This document shows positions 1-7,858 of a DNA stretch of 64,000 nt, in pieces. The DNA is from Candidatus Rifleibacteriota bacterium. GTDB lineage: Bacteria; Muiribacteriota; Ozemobacteria; Ozemobacterales; Ozemobacteraceae. Below the pieces are notes generated by a model. That model was not told the origin of the DNA, did no database searches, and saw nothing but the letters and a program-made list of their open reading frames with translations. The stretch's first letter is position 1; the number at the start of each line of letters is the position of its first letter. The position numbers were made by a program, and so were the translations under genes. The stretch spans positions 101,522-165,521 of the forward strand of contig CAJOND010000022.1 of assembly GCA_905236675.1 (NCBI GenBank). The letters are read 5' to 3'.

Positions 1-849
1 GTTTGATACAGTTTTAACAAAAAGTTCTGCTTCTTCTAGATCTTCTCTTGTAACTTCCAAATACCAAAGACCATGATTTGAACGTTGCTTTCTAGCAATT
101 TTAAACTGCTCAGCACTATTAGGATCACTAATACCTTGAATTTGTATTAGATGAGGGTAATGACCACTAGCTCCTTTTTCTTTTCCACCAAAAATAACAA
201 ACTGAACAGAATTACTATTAGGATTATCACTTTCAGAAAGCTTTAAAGTCATATGAGGATGTTCTATGAACATATTCGAATCTCTAAGCAGTTCTTTTGC
301 ACCTACAGGAGTGTCAATACTGTCAAAAAGTGTTTTTATATGTTCATCAGTAAGCATGGAATCTTTATGTTTGGAATTAAAAGGTATATCTGGCAAACCA
401 TATTTTGCCATCACCAGCTTATGCATAAAGGTAGAGTTTGTCAGATTCGGATTATTTTCAATTACCCAGATTCTATCTGTAGCCGTGCGTTTACCGTCTA
501 TACCGGGATTAGGAATCATCATACCTAAAGCTTCGTGAATAATATCAGACGTTAAACCTATTCTAAATCCTAATGAAGAACGCTCATGCAAATAAAGAGA
601 ATACATTCTCAAAGAAGGATTGAATCTTCCAAAACAAAGCTGATCCGGAGTGCATCTTAAAACCGCTCCTCTGCTGGTAGTTATCTGAAGCAGAGGGGTA
701 TTATTTACATTGTTTACAAAAACATCCTTTACATATGTATCATTAGTTTCACCCCAACCTGAAGATGCAACAATGTGGCTATTTTCACGTACATCTTTTA
801 TTTCTAGCATAGTATGTCCACAATATATTTTTGCATCTGTTGGAAGCAT
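1..849 (-). CDS. Hint-like (intein-related) domain protein, 3' part cut by window edge
   Basis: An uninterrupted 283-codon frame runs from an ATG at 849 off the left edge, so the C-terminus is missing. The start LPTDAKIYCGH, the following hydrophobic EIKDV stretch, and the later RGAVLRCTPDQLCFGR segment resemble blocks A and B of Hint/intein domains. A motif RSSLGFRIG, then DRIWVIE and YGLPDIPF, recalls segments found after Hint domains in some large bacterial helicase-like proteins; the GFRIG part is faintly like a GIY-YIG core. No splicing-type Cys1 is visible at the N-terminus. It lies 29 bases downstream of the TPR gene and may share its transcript. Open frame is certain; the domain call comes from memory of family patterns and is moderate. 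Confidence 0.6.
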   Translation of the reverse strand, partial: MLPTDAKIYCGHTMLEIKDVRENSHIVASSGWGETNDTYVKDVFVNNVNNTPLLQITTSRGAVLRCTPDQLCFGRFNPSLRMYSLYLHERSSLGFRIGLTSDIIHEALGMMIPNPGIDGKRTATDRIWVIENNPNLTNSTFMHKLVMAKYGLPDIPFNSKHKDSMLTDEHIKTLFDSIDTPVGAKELLRDSNMFIEHPHMTLKLSESDNPNSNSVQFVIFGGKEKGASGHYPHLIQIQGISDPNSAEQFKIARKQRSNHGLWYLEVTREDLEEAELFVKTVSN

Positions 850-878
850 ATATTAATTACACCCTTTTTATATCTTAT

Positions 879-2249
879 TTATTTTTCACCTAACGAACGC
901 TTTGCATTTCTAATATCTTTAATCATAGAAGCGGCATCTTTTGCGAGTTTACTATCTGGATCAACTGCTATAACTTTTTGATATGAACTTATAGCTTTAT
1001 CATAAGCGGTTGTATCCCCAGCCAATCCTTTATCCATCCAGGCAAGGGCTAAATGATAATTATATTCCATATTATTTGGGTCTTTTTTTAATGCTTCGTT
1101 ATATTTAGCTATAGCGTCATCAAGTTTCCCTTTTTTATATAATTTATAACCATCTTCATGAATTATTTCTGCTTCTTTTCTAGAAATTTCAGCTAAATCC
1201 CCATTTTTTTCCTGACCTCTTTTCTTAACATTAGCCCAAACATCGTCTTTTTCTGCTGCCGCTTTTGCTTTTGCACGGGCTTCTCTAGCAATTCTCATTT
1301 CTTCTTCACGCTTTTCAGCAGCTATACGAAGATTTTCCTGTTCTACCCATTTGTCTAAAGCTTGAAAATAAGGCTGAAGCTTATATTTATATTTTCCAGG
1401 ATTGGAACGAAGGGGAGTTAACACTTCATTTGACTCGCCATAAAAACCATTGACATATAACAATATGCCGTGATAATACCTGGTTTCTATATTTTTGGAG
1501 TCTTCTAAAAATCTTGCAGAATAAATCTTTGTTCCTTCTTCAACAATTCCTTTATCATCCTTTGAAGCTATAGTAGGATCCTTGATCAAAAGCTCAAAAT
1601 AAATATCTAAGGCTTGATTTAAACCCTGAGTGTTATAAGCTTGAAACACTGGTTCTAATGGTCCTGCACTATCTGAGAAATACTTTTTATTTAATTCTGC
1701 ATTTTCAGAATGTCTTTTTTCAACTTTATCTATTATTTCTTTCTTTTCATTAAAAGCTTCACGTGTAGAAATCAGAAGTTTTTTTTCTAATTTTTCCTCA
1801 ATAATTTTATTTTCAGGAATAACCAATCCATATTTTCTATGGCTTGCGGTAGTCGAAGCAATACCTCCGATTGTTTCTGCTATTACAGGGTCTATTAAAT
1901 CCTGTTTTACATATCTGTCTGATTCACCTAATAGCTTTTGTAACTCTTTAACTCTCGGATGATCTGGTGCCTGAATAGAAGCTTCTGTTAATAGTTTTCT
2001 TGCATTCACAGTATCTTTTTTATCTATATATATTTGTGCAAGCCATAATCTAGCTAAAAAGTTTGTTTTATCAATAATTAAAACGTTTTCAAATTCAAGA
2101 GCCGCTTCATTAAGCAACCCTTTCTTATAACAATTTTTACCACTTTCAAGAAATCCTTCTATGTCATCGTCCGTTTGAGCCAATAATGAAAAAGCTAAAG
2201 AATTAAATAATAAACAATAGATAAATAAGGATTTAGAAAATTTAATCAT
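879..2249 (-). CDS. secreted/periplasmic TPR-repeat protein
   Basis: 456 residues with a signal peptide (about residues 1-25, hydrophobic core ending LLAQ). An N-terminal TPR pair (about 28-110) is followed by a long middle region, an Ala/Lys/Glu-rich probable coiled coil (about 310-335), and C-terminal TPRs (about 365-440, with typical YKKGKLDDAIAKYNEAL and DPNN turns). TPR proteins are protein-protein scaffolds; no catalytic motif is seen. The start overlaps the stop of the upstream VCBS gene by four bases (ATGA), so the two are translationally coupled. As part of the pilin/VCBS operon it may help assemble or anchor the pilus-related complex; that role is inference. Confidence 0.75.
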   Translation of the reverse strand: MIKFSKSLFIYCLLFNSLAFSLLAQTDDDIEGFLESGKNCYKKGLLNEAALEFENVLIIDKTNFLARLWLAQIYIDKKDTVNARKLLTEASIQAPDHPRVKELQKLLGESDRYVKQDLIDPVIAETIGGIASTTASHRKYGLVIPENKIIEEKLEKKLLISTREAFNEKKEIIDKVEKRHSENAELNKKYFSDSAGPLEPVFQAYNTQGLNQALDIYFELLIKDPTIASKDDKGIVEEGTKIYSARFLEDSKNIETRYYHGILLYVNGFYGESNEVLTPLRSNPGKYKYKLQPYFQALDKWVEQENLRIAAEKREEEMRIAREARAKAKAAAEKDDVWANVKKRGQEKNGDLAEISRKEAEIIHEDGYKLYKKGKLDDAIAKYNEALKKDPNNMEYNYHLALAWMDKGLAGDTTAYDKAISSYQKVIAVDPDSKLAKDAASMIKDIRNAKRSLGEK

Positions 2250-3532
2250 TTGACAGTAGTTTGTTGTCTCAAAGTAACAATTTTAAATTTGCGTTTAGTT
2301 TCTGTTTTGATAACATGAAGCTGAGGAGCAGTGTAACCAATCCCTCCAGCAGCAATTATTTCAAGATTGCCATCGCCATCAAGATCAGCAAAAGTTAATG
2401 GAGCCATAGTTCTCCCAATATATTTCGGATAATCTTTAACTAGTTTCCCTGTTGCGTCTAATGCTATTATGCAACCTGCACGTTCATCAGTACAAGAACT
2501 ATTATTTGCAGTATATACTATTTCAGGGAATCCGTCACCATCTATATCTATAATAGTTGGAGTGCTATATATTGAATAACCAGGCATTGAATAAGGAAAT
2601 CCCTTTTTTATTGAGCCATTTTTTTCACAGACTACTAGATTCCCATCTGCTTGAGCAATAATAAAATCATCTATTCCATCACAATCAATATCTGCTACCT
2701 TTGGTGCCCCATGAGCAGCATCTGTTAAAGGAAACTTTGTAAGAAGATTGCCTTCCGGGTCCCACATCTGGAAAATTCCAGCACCACCTTCAGGGTCAGT
2801 GGAAAAAATTTCAGGAATACCATCACCGTCAATATCTGCAGCGTCAAAACCAAAAGACCACATCCCTGTATTATAATTACTAGCAAACCATTCTGTATCT
2901 TTTCCAACAATAGTGATTTTTCCACCACTATCTTTCACTATGATATCTTTTTCTCCATCTCCATCTACATCTACAGCAACAGGAGAACTTTGAACCGCAT
3001 GGTCAAAGTTAGTAGCCATCATTTCTTCACCATTAGAAGCTAGTAAAACAACTCGTCCTGAACTGGAATTTAAAATAATTTCCTGTTTACCATTTCCTTC
3101 CATATCAACTACAAGAGGAGTAGAAACTAAAATACTTCCACCTGTATTATATTTCCATAATTCCTTACCTTTAGCATTTAAGCAATATACAGTTCCACTC
3201 ATAGTTGAAGCTAAAATGTTTATATTCCCTTGCCCATCAAGATCTGAAACTTCTATTCCTGCAGTTATAGGGCTATCAACCTGCTTTGGCCAATAAGGGG
3301 GTCTGAATATTTCATCGCCTTTTGAAGAGAAAAGATGTATTTTTCCATCTGTAGCACCAAAAATCAGGTCTTTGTTTCCATCACCATCCACATCATCTAT
3401 AACTTTCACCTGACCGTATATATCACCATTTACTTTTTGAGAGAACTCATTAACTTCAGCATTTACTACTTTGTTACAACAAAAAATAGATAAAACTAAA
3501 AATAAGCCTATAATTTCCAAATGCTGTTTCAT
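2246..3532 (-). CDS. secreted VCBS/FG-GAP beta-propeller protein
   Basis: 428 residues. A signal peptide (about 1-25, core GLFLVLSIFCC) precedes eight repeats of the calcium-loop form DxDGDG followed by a hydrophobic strand, for example DVDGDGNKDLIFG, DVDGDGEKDIIVKD, DIDGDGIPEIFSTD and DLDGDGNLEIIAAGG. Such repeats fold as a beta-propeller and are found in surface adhesins and integrin-like proteins. The start has a good AGGAGG site seven bases upstream. It follows three minor pilin-like genes and overlaps the TPR gene, so an extracellular role linked to a pilus or pseudopilus tip is plausible but inferred. The propeller fold is well supported. Confidence 0.85.
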   Translation of the reverse strand: MKQHLEIIGLFLVLSIFCCNKVVNAEVNEFSQKVNGDIYGQVKVIDDVDGDGNKDLIFGATDGKIHLFSSKGDEIFRPPYWPKQVDSPITAGIEVSDLDGQGNINILASTMSGTVYCLNAKGKELWKYNTGGSILVSTPLVVDMEGNGKQEIILNSSSGRVVLLASNGEEMMATNFDHAVQSSPVAVDVDGDGEKDIIVKDSGGKITIVGKDTEWFASNYNTGMWSFGFDAADIDGDGIPEIFSTDPEGGAGIFQMWDPEGNLLTKFPLTDAAHGAPKVADIDCDGIDDFIIAQADGNLVVCEKNGSIKKGFPYSMPGYSIYSTPTIIDIDGDGFPEIVYTANNSSCTDERAGCIIALDATGKLVKDYPKYIGRTMAPLTFADLDGDGNLEIIAAGGIGYTAPQLHVIKTETKRKFKIVTLRQQTTVK

Positions 3533-3545
3533 AATTCCTCCTAAA

Positions 3546-4031
3546 TTAGTAAACTATATTGTCACGGTAAATTCTGATTATATGTTTGATTTCAACAGTG
3601 GTCTTAACATTCTTTGTATAGCCTTCCACCGTTACTTCCCAAACATCGTATTCGCCAATCAATCTACCTTTTACGTAATGTTTGACGTTTTTAAATGTAT
3701 TACCATCTACTTTAAATGGTTGAATAGAAACCACTCTATAACCACCATCTTCGAAATCTTTAGACAATTTAGCCAATCTGCTTGAACTAGACTCGGTCAT
3801 ATCGTAATCCTTAGTTCGTTGGCACTTATTACACATATGTAATTTAACTTTTTCTATACCAGCCTGAGCATAGTTCCTTGCTTTAAGTCGCTGTGACTCT
3901 ATATAAAGAGTATCAGTATTCATTCTAGAGCTTGACCAGTAAGCTATGCCTAATAAACCAAAGATTACAAGCAAGAACATTACAACAAAGGCAATAAAAC
4001 CTTTTCTCTTATTATTATATATAATTTTCAT
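3546..4031 (-). CDS. PilX/GspK-like minor pilin
   Basis: 161 residues. A short positive leader (KIIYNNKRKG) ends in Gly-Phe and is followed by one hydrophobic helix (about 11-32), then SSSRMNTDTLYIESQRLKA and RNYAQAGIEK, the alpha-helical spine typical of PilX/GspK-type minor pilins (A..GIE). The Glu at mature position 5 seen in major pilins is absent, as is common in GspK. A CNKC pair and a third Cys-free tail suggest a small metal or disulfide site. It overlaps the PilW-like gene by four bases and sits in the I-J-K order of pseudopilin operons. Confidence 0.75.
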   Translation of the reverse strand: MKIIYNNKRKGFIAFVVMFLLVIFGLLGIAYWSSSRMNTDTLYIESQRLKARNYAQAGIEKVKLHMCNKCQRTKDYDMTESSSSRLAKLSKDFEDGGYRVVSIQPFKVDGNTFKNVKHYVKGRLIGEYDVWEVTVEGYTKNVKTTVEIKHIIRIYRDNIVY

Positions 4032-4630
4032 AATTCCTGCTTGTCCACATATACAAAATCTGATTCAAGCCTTACGGCAAAGTCAACTTCTCGGCTAATA
4101 GTGTTGGCACTGTCTTTTGCATAAAATTTAACATATATTTGTTTTATATCTATTTGATCATTATCAACAGAAAAAGATGCCACGTTTTCCAGAATTGTTT
4201 CGACTTTTGTAGTAGCCGTAACATCTCTTACTTCTCTTAACAAATTTGAGTCTTTCAAGAAATATTTAATATTATAAATATCATCAATATCCTGATTAGA
4301 ATCTATTACAAATTCTAACTCATCTCTGTCAGGCAAAGGTTCTTTTGATTTTCTAATAAAAACTTTACGTGGTTTTGGTTCACCTATATGCTCGCCTTTT
4401 ATCATATAACCTGCAGTTTCACTTTTAACCAAAATAGGATTTACATGCTTTAAATCATAAAAAATCCTTCTCATTGCCAAAAGAACCCTTTGGTTAAAAT
4501 CCATATGCCTTTGACCTGTTTTTAAAGTATTTAAATTCCCTCTTAATACGATAATCAAAGTAGTTGCAATAATAGAAATAATAAGCATTGATACAGCGAG
4601 TTCAACAAGGGTAAAGCCTGACTTTTTCAT
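4028..4630 (-). CDS. PilW/GspJ-like minor pilin
   Basis: 200 residues. The N-terminus MKKSGFTLVELAVSML is a classic class III prepilin signal: peptidase cleavage after Gly5, methylated Phe and Glu at mature position 5. A single helix (6-30) is followed by a beta-rich globular domain with no cysteine. It would be inserted in the inner membrane, processed by PilD-type prepilin peptidase (not in this window) and become a minor subunit. It lies one base from the PilV-like gene and overlaps the PilX-like gene. Family assignment to J/W rests on length, position and the QRHMDFNQRVLLAMRRI helix. Confidence 0.85.
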   Translation of the reverse strand: MKKSGFTLVELAVSMLIISIIATTLIIVLRGNLNTLKTGQRHMDFNQRVLLAMRRIFYDLKHVNPILVKSETAGYMIKGEHIGEPKPRKVFIRKSKEPLPDRDELEFVIDSNQDIDDIYNIKYFLKDSNLLREVRDVTATTKVETILENVASFSVDNDQIDIKQIYVKFYAKDSANTISREVDFAVRLESDFVYVDKQEL

Positions 4631-4631
4631 A

Positions 4632-5129
4632 TTAATTAAACCTCGTTGAAGTCTTTTGTGTTTGTGAATTTAAATTTGCTCGATAGTTCCTCAAGCTATA
4701 TTCTTTTTTTACGCCATTTTCAACCCAAGTTACTACGACATCAATTTGATAAAGAAAATATTCGGGTTCACCGGTATCAAGAATAGTATGCCCTTGAGCC
4801 TGGTCAATTTTTAACCTTGCCATTGCTTTATATTTCTTAACCAACTCTTCAGGTAAATAAACTCCTCTATCTTTATTTGAGTTTATTAACATTTCGAAAG
4901 GAATATTATGTTCCCATATAAAAGAATCACTTCTTGCGGTATCCATAATGTTTTGTGCCGCTACAGCAGCTTGAAAAATATTTCCACCACTCTCAACTGT
5001 TCTTGTTCCTGTTAAAAACAAAGTCAAAACAGGAATAACCCCTACTGCAATAATAAAGATAGCAATCAATATTTCAACAAAAGTTACACCTTTTTTAGAG
5101 GAAAAAGCTCTACCCAATTTTACTTTCAT
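4632..5129 (-). CDS. PilV/GspI-like minor pilin
   Basis: 165 residues. The prepilin leader ends SSKKG, followed by VTFVEILIAIFIIAVG. Glu at mature position 5 is present and the helix continues to about residue 40. The AAVAAQNIMDTARS stretch and a beta-strand C-terminus match the PilV/GspI class. The start codon overlaps the stop of the upstream lipoprotein gene by four bases, so it belongs to the same operon. It probably forms an initiating tip complex with the next two genes; no assembly ATPase or secretin gene is present nearby, so these must be encoded elsewhere. Confidence 0.85.
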   Translation of the reverse strand: MKVKLGRAFSSKKGVTFVEILIAIFIIAVGVIPVLTLFLTGTRTVESGGNIFQAAVAAQNIMDTARSDSFIWEHNIPFEMLINSNKDRGVYLPEELVKKYKAMARLKIDQAQGHTILDTGEPEYFLYQIDVVVTWVENGVKKEYSLRNYRANLNSQTQKTSTRFN

Positions 5130-5719
5130 CGCCCTCTCCTTCTTTTGTCTTCTATATCCGGTGGAACAAAGTTCTTTTCATACTTTTCGAAGTTTTCCAG
5201 ATACTTAATTGCTTCGGCAGCATTCTGAGCAGCTTGAGTTCCTGGATATTTTTCAATTATCTCTTTATATAGTTTTAAAGCAGCTTCGTTATTTAATGTT
5301 CTAAAATATATTTCTGCAATGCAAAGAGTAGCTATACTTGCTTCTTCACCTCTTGGATATTCCTTAAGTATCTCTTGAAAAATCCTTAGGGCTGCGTCAA
5401 AATCACTATTTCCGCCTGATTCAAGATACTTAATTCCTTCAAGATATTTTCTTTCAAAATCAGAATAATGGTTGAAAGAATTTACTAGAGCTGGTTTTCT
5501 ATCTATAGAATAGCTTAAGCCTGTTTTATCAAGAATTTTAGAAGCTTCATCAGGTACAGACAAATCTGGTATTTCGGTATCATCATCTTCTTTTTCTATT
5601 TTTGTTATTTTCTCATTATTTTTAGGTTGCTCCTTTTTCTTGCAACAGCCTAATGACTGGAACAAGATAATAGAGCAGAATAATATTATTACTAATTTTT
5701 CTGTACCTAATAGTTTCAT
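5126..5719 (-). CDS. TPR outer-membrane-type lipoprotein
   Basis: 197 residues with a lipoprotein signal: hydrophobic core ILFCSIILF, then lipobox SLGC with Cys25 as the likely lipidated residue and a second Cys next to it. A low-complexity charged linker (KKKEQPKNNEK, then EKEDDD) leads to two tandem TPR/BamD-like repeats (about 95-180; EEASIATLCIAEIYFR and ALKLYKEIIEKYPGTQAA). This layout resembles PilF/PilW pilotins and YbgF/BamD proteins. Placed just upstream of minor pilins, it could act as a pilotin or scaffold (inference). Confidence 0.75.
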   Translation of the reverse strand: MKLLGTEKLVIILFCSIILFQSLGCCKKKEQPKNNEKITKIEKEDDDTEIPDLSVPDEASKILDKTGLSYSIDRKPALVNSFNHYSDFERKYLEGIKYLESGGNSDFDAALRIFQEILKEYPRGEEASIATLCIAEIYFRTLNNEAALKLYKEIIEKYPGTQAAQNAAEAIKYLENFEKYEKNFVPPDIEDKRRRGR

Positions 5720-5728
5720 AGATAAAAA

Positions 5729-7077
5729 TTAGCAAAGATGACTAGCCACTTTCTTAGCTATACCCTCCACAAGATTTTTAATTTCGCTTTCATCTGGACC
5801 CTCTGCCATAACCCTGATAAGGTTTTCGGTTCCTGAAGGTCTGACAAGAATACGACCACGGCCAGAAAGCTTTGAATCTGCTTCTTTAATACTTTCATTT
5901 ATTTCTGGGACAGAAGCAAAGTCTTTATTTTTAACTTTAATATTTACTAATACCTGAGGAAGCTTGTACATAATCGTGCTTAACTCTTTAAGAGTTGAAC
6001 CAGTTTCTTTCATTATTCTTAAGAGATTGCAAGCGGTAAGCAAACCATCACCTGTGGTAGAATAATCAGTAAGAATAATATGCCCACTTTGTTCCCCACC
6101 GACAACATAGCCGCCTTTTAACATTTCTTCCAAAACGAATCTGTCACCAACTTTTGTCTTAAGAATTTTTATATCATGCTTTCTCATAGCTAAATCAAGA
6201 CCTAAATTAGCCATAACTGTAGTAACAAGAGTATTACCAGGCAATTTACCTCTGTCTTTTAAAAATTTAGCTGTTATTGCAAGGATGAAATCGCCATCAA
6301 CTACCTCACCATCAGTAGAAACAGCAATAAGTCTATCAGCATCACCGTCAAAAGCAAAGCCAATATCAAACCTTTCTTTTTTCATCATTGAAACCAATGA
6401 ATTAATACAGGTTGAGCCAACCCCTTTATTTATGTTGATTCCATCAGGGTTTACTCCGATAGCATCAACAGAATAACCTAATTCAGCAAAAAACTTAGGA
6501 GCCCAATTTGAAAGAGCACCATTTGCACAGTCAAGGGCTATTTTCATTCTTCGTTGAGAAGTGTTTTCACCAGCAACTTTAGAAAGATGATTCAACCAGA
6601 ATTTTACAGATGAAGTATCGGTATTTATAATTCCAACACCTCCACCAGTCGGCATTTCACATCTAACATTGCCTATAAGATCTTTTTCAATAGCTTCTTC
6701 AATATAATCGCTGATTTTGTAACCATCTGGTCCGAATACTTTTATGCCGTTATCTTGAAAAGGATTATGGGAGCACTAATCATAATAGCCCCCATACCTT
6801 GAAGTTCTTTGGTAATAAAAGCTAAAGCCGGTGTTGGTATAACACCCAAAAGTCTAACTTCAGCACCCATAGATGCTGCACCAGCAGCAACTGCATGTTC
6901 CAGCAAATCACCAGAACGCCTTGTATCTTTTGCAACAAAAAATGGTCGACCCTGTTTCTTGTGGTTTGCCAGCAGATGTTTTGCAGCAAGTTGAGCAATT
7001 CTGAAAGCAGTGTTTCCATCTAATGGAAAACGGTTAGCAAGACCACGGACACCATCTGTACCAAAAAAGCGACCCAT
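5729..7077 (-). pseudogene. glmM: phosphoglucosamine mutase GlmM, disrupted by a one-base frameshift
   Basis: GlmM converts glucosamine-6-P to glucosamine-1-P for UDP-GlcNAc and peptidoglycan. Two pieces in different frames cover a normal length (about 449 residues if repaired): MGRFFGTDGVRG from ATG 7077 through GAIMISA, and the remainder from about 6768 with GIKVFG, the metal loop DGDADR, GGEQSGH and RPSGTEN. The break is at CCC 6769-6771: GCT-CCCAT replaces an expected GCT-TCC-CAT, removing one T inside the catalytic phosphoserine codon (ASHNP). ATG 7077 is preferred over GTG 7089 because AGGAG overlaps the GTG. glmM is normally essential, so a sequence error is the simplest reading; if real, the enzyme would be dead. 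Confidence 0.9.
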
Positions 7078-7217
7078 AGGGTTTGTCACTCCTATTTTTC
7101 AAACTTTGTTTTTAAAGTATATCATAAATAAAAAATATTTGCGAATTAATCAATTTATAATATAAGCCCTAAGCTATTGGCTTTAAAATATTAGTCAAAA
7201 AAATTTTTTCAGCTATA

Positions 7218-7253
7218 CAAAAAAAATACCTACCCTTATTTAGAGTAGGTATT
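7218..7253 (-). terminator. intrinsic terminator of the V-ATPase operon
   Basis: A nine-base stem (AATACCTAC at 7225-7233 with GTAGGTATT at 7245-7253) is followed on the minus strand by a run of T (complement of the A run 7219-7226). It lies just after the stop of the last ATPase gene. Confidence 0.85.
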
Positions 7254-7279
7254 CTTTTGTATAACAAAACTAGAACTAA

Positions 7280-7810
7280 TCAACCACCAATAGCTTTGGT
7301 AGTAGCTTTTATAGCATTTTCAGCGGCTTCAGCAGCTTCTCCAGATACCATTGTATTAGAAAAGAGAAGTAACATTCCTACAGCTAAAGCAATAAGAGCA
7401 ACTGTTTCTGCAATACCCATTGCTACAATTATATTAGTTTTTGCACCTTCCCCACCTTCTGACATACATCTAATCCCAGCGCCACCAATTTTGCCCTGTG
7501 CATAAGCTGAAATAAATTGACAAAAACCAACACCCAAAGAAATACCCAAAAGAAGAGGACCATTTTCTGGTTCTTTCACATATTTCATCATAGTTAAAAA
7601 TAAAACCAAACAATAAAGTGTCTGACTTATAGGCATACCAACAAAAAGGGTGTAATTACTTAGTGGCTTTCCTTCTTTTCCTTGTTTTGCCCATGCACCA
7701 GCAGCAGCATTACCTGCGGCTAAAGCTCCAAGAGCACTACCTAAGCCACCAAAACCCATAATAAGACCCAATGAAAGTTTACCAAAAAATAACATTGTAG
7801 AAGGTTCCAT
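7280..7810 (-). CDS. ntpK: V/A-type ATPase subunit K (proteolipid ring)
   Basis: 176 residues, four transmembrane helices as two fused hairpins, the double-length c-ring type. Glycine-rich helices (LGLIMGFGGLGSALGALAAG; LLGISLGVGFCQFISAY) pack the rotor. The carboxylate is Glu in MGIAETVALIALAVGML (helix 4). Polar partners are Gln in PISQTLY (helix 2) and Gln in FCQFISAY (helix 3), and a Thr follows the Glu; this set resembles the sodium site of Enterococcus NtpK. The GGEGAKTN loop precedes helix 4. It is the last gene of the operon and precedes a terminator. Membrane-embedded. Ion preference is inferred from the residues only. Confidence 0.93.
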   Translation of the reverse strand: MEPSTMLFFGKLSLGLIMGFGGLGSALGALAAGNAAAGAWAKQGKEGKPLSNYTLFVGMPISQTLYCLVLFLTMMKYVKEPENGPLLLGISLGVGFCQFISAYAQGKIGGAGIRCMSEGGEGAKTNIIVAMGIAETVALIALAVGMLLLFSNTMVSGEAAEAAENAIKATTKAIGG

Positions 7811-7858
7811 TTTTTTTCTCCTATTTTTTATTTACCTTAATTGATAAAAAAGTTAATT

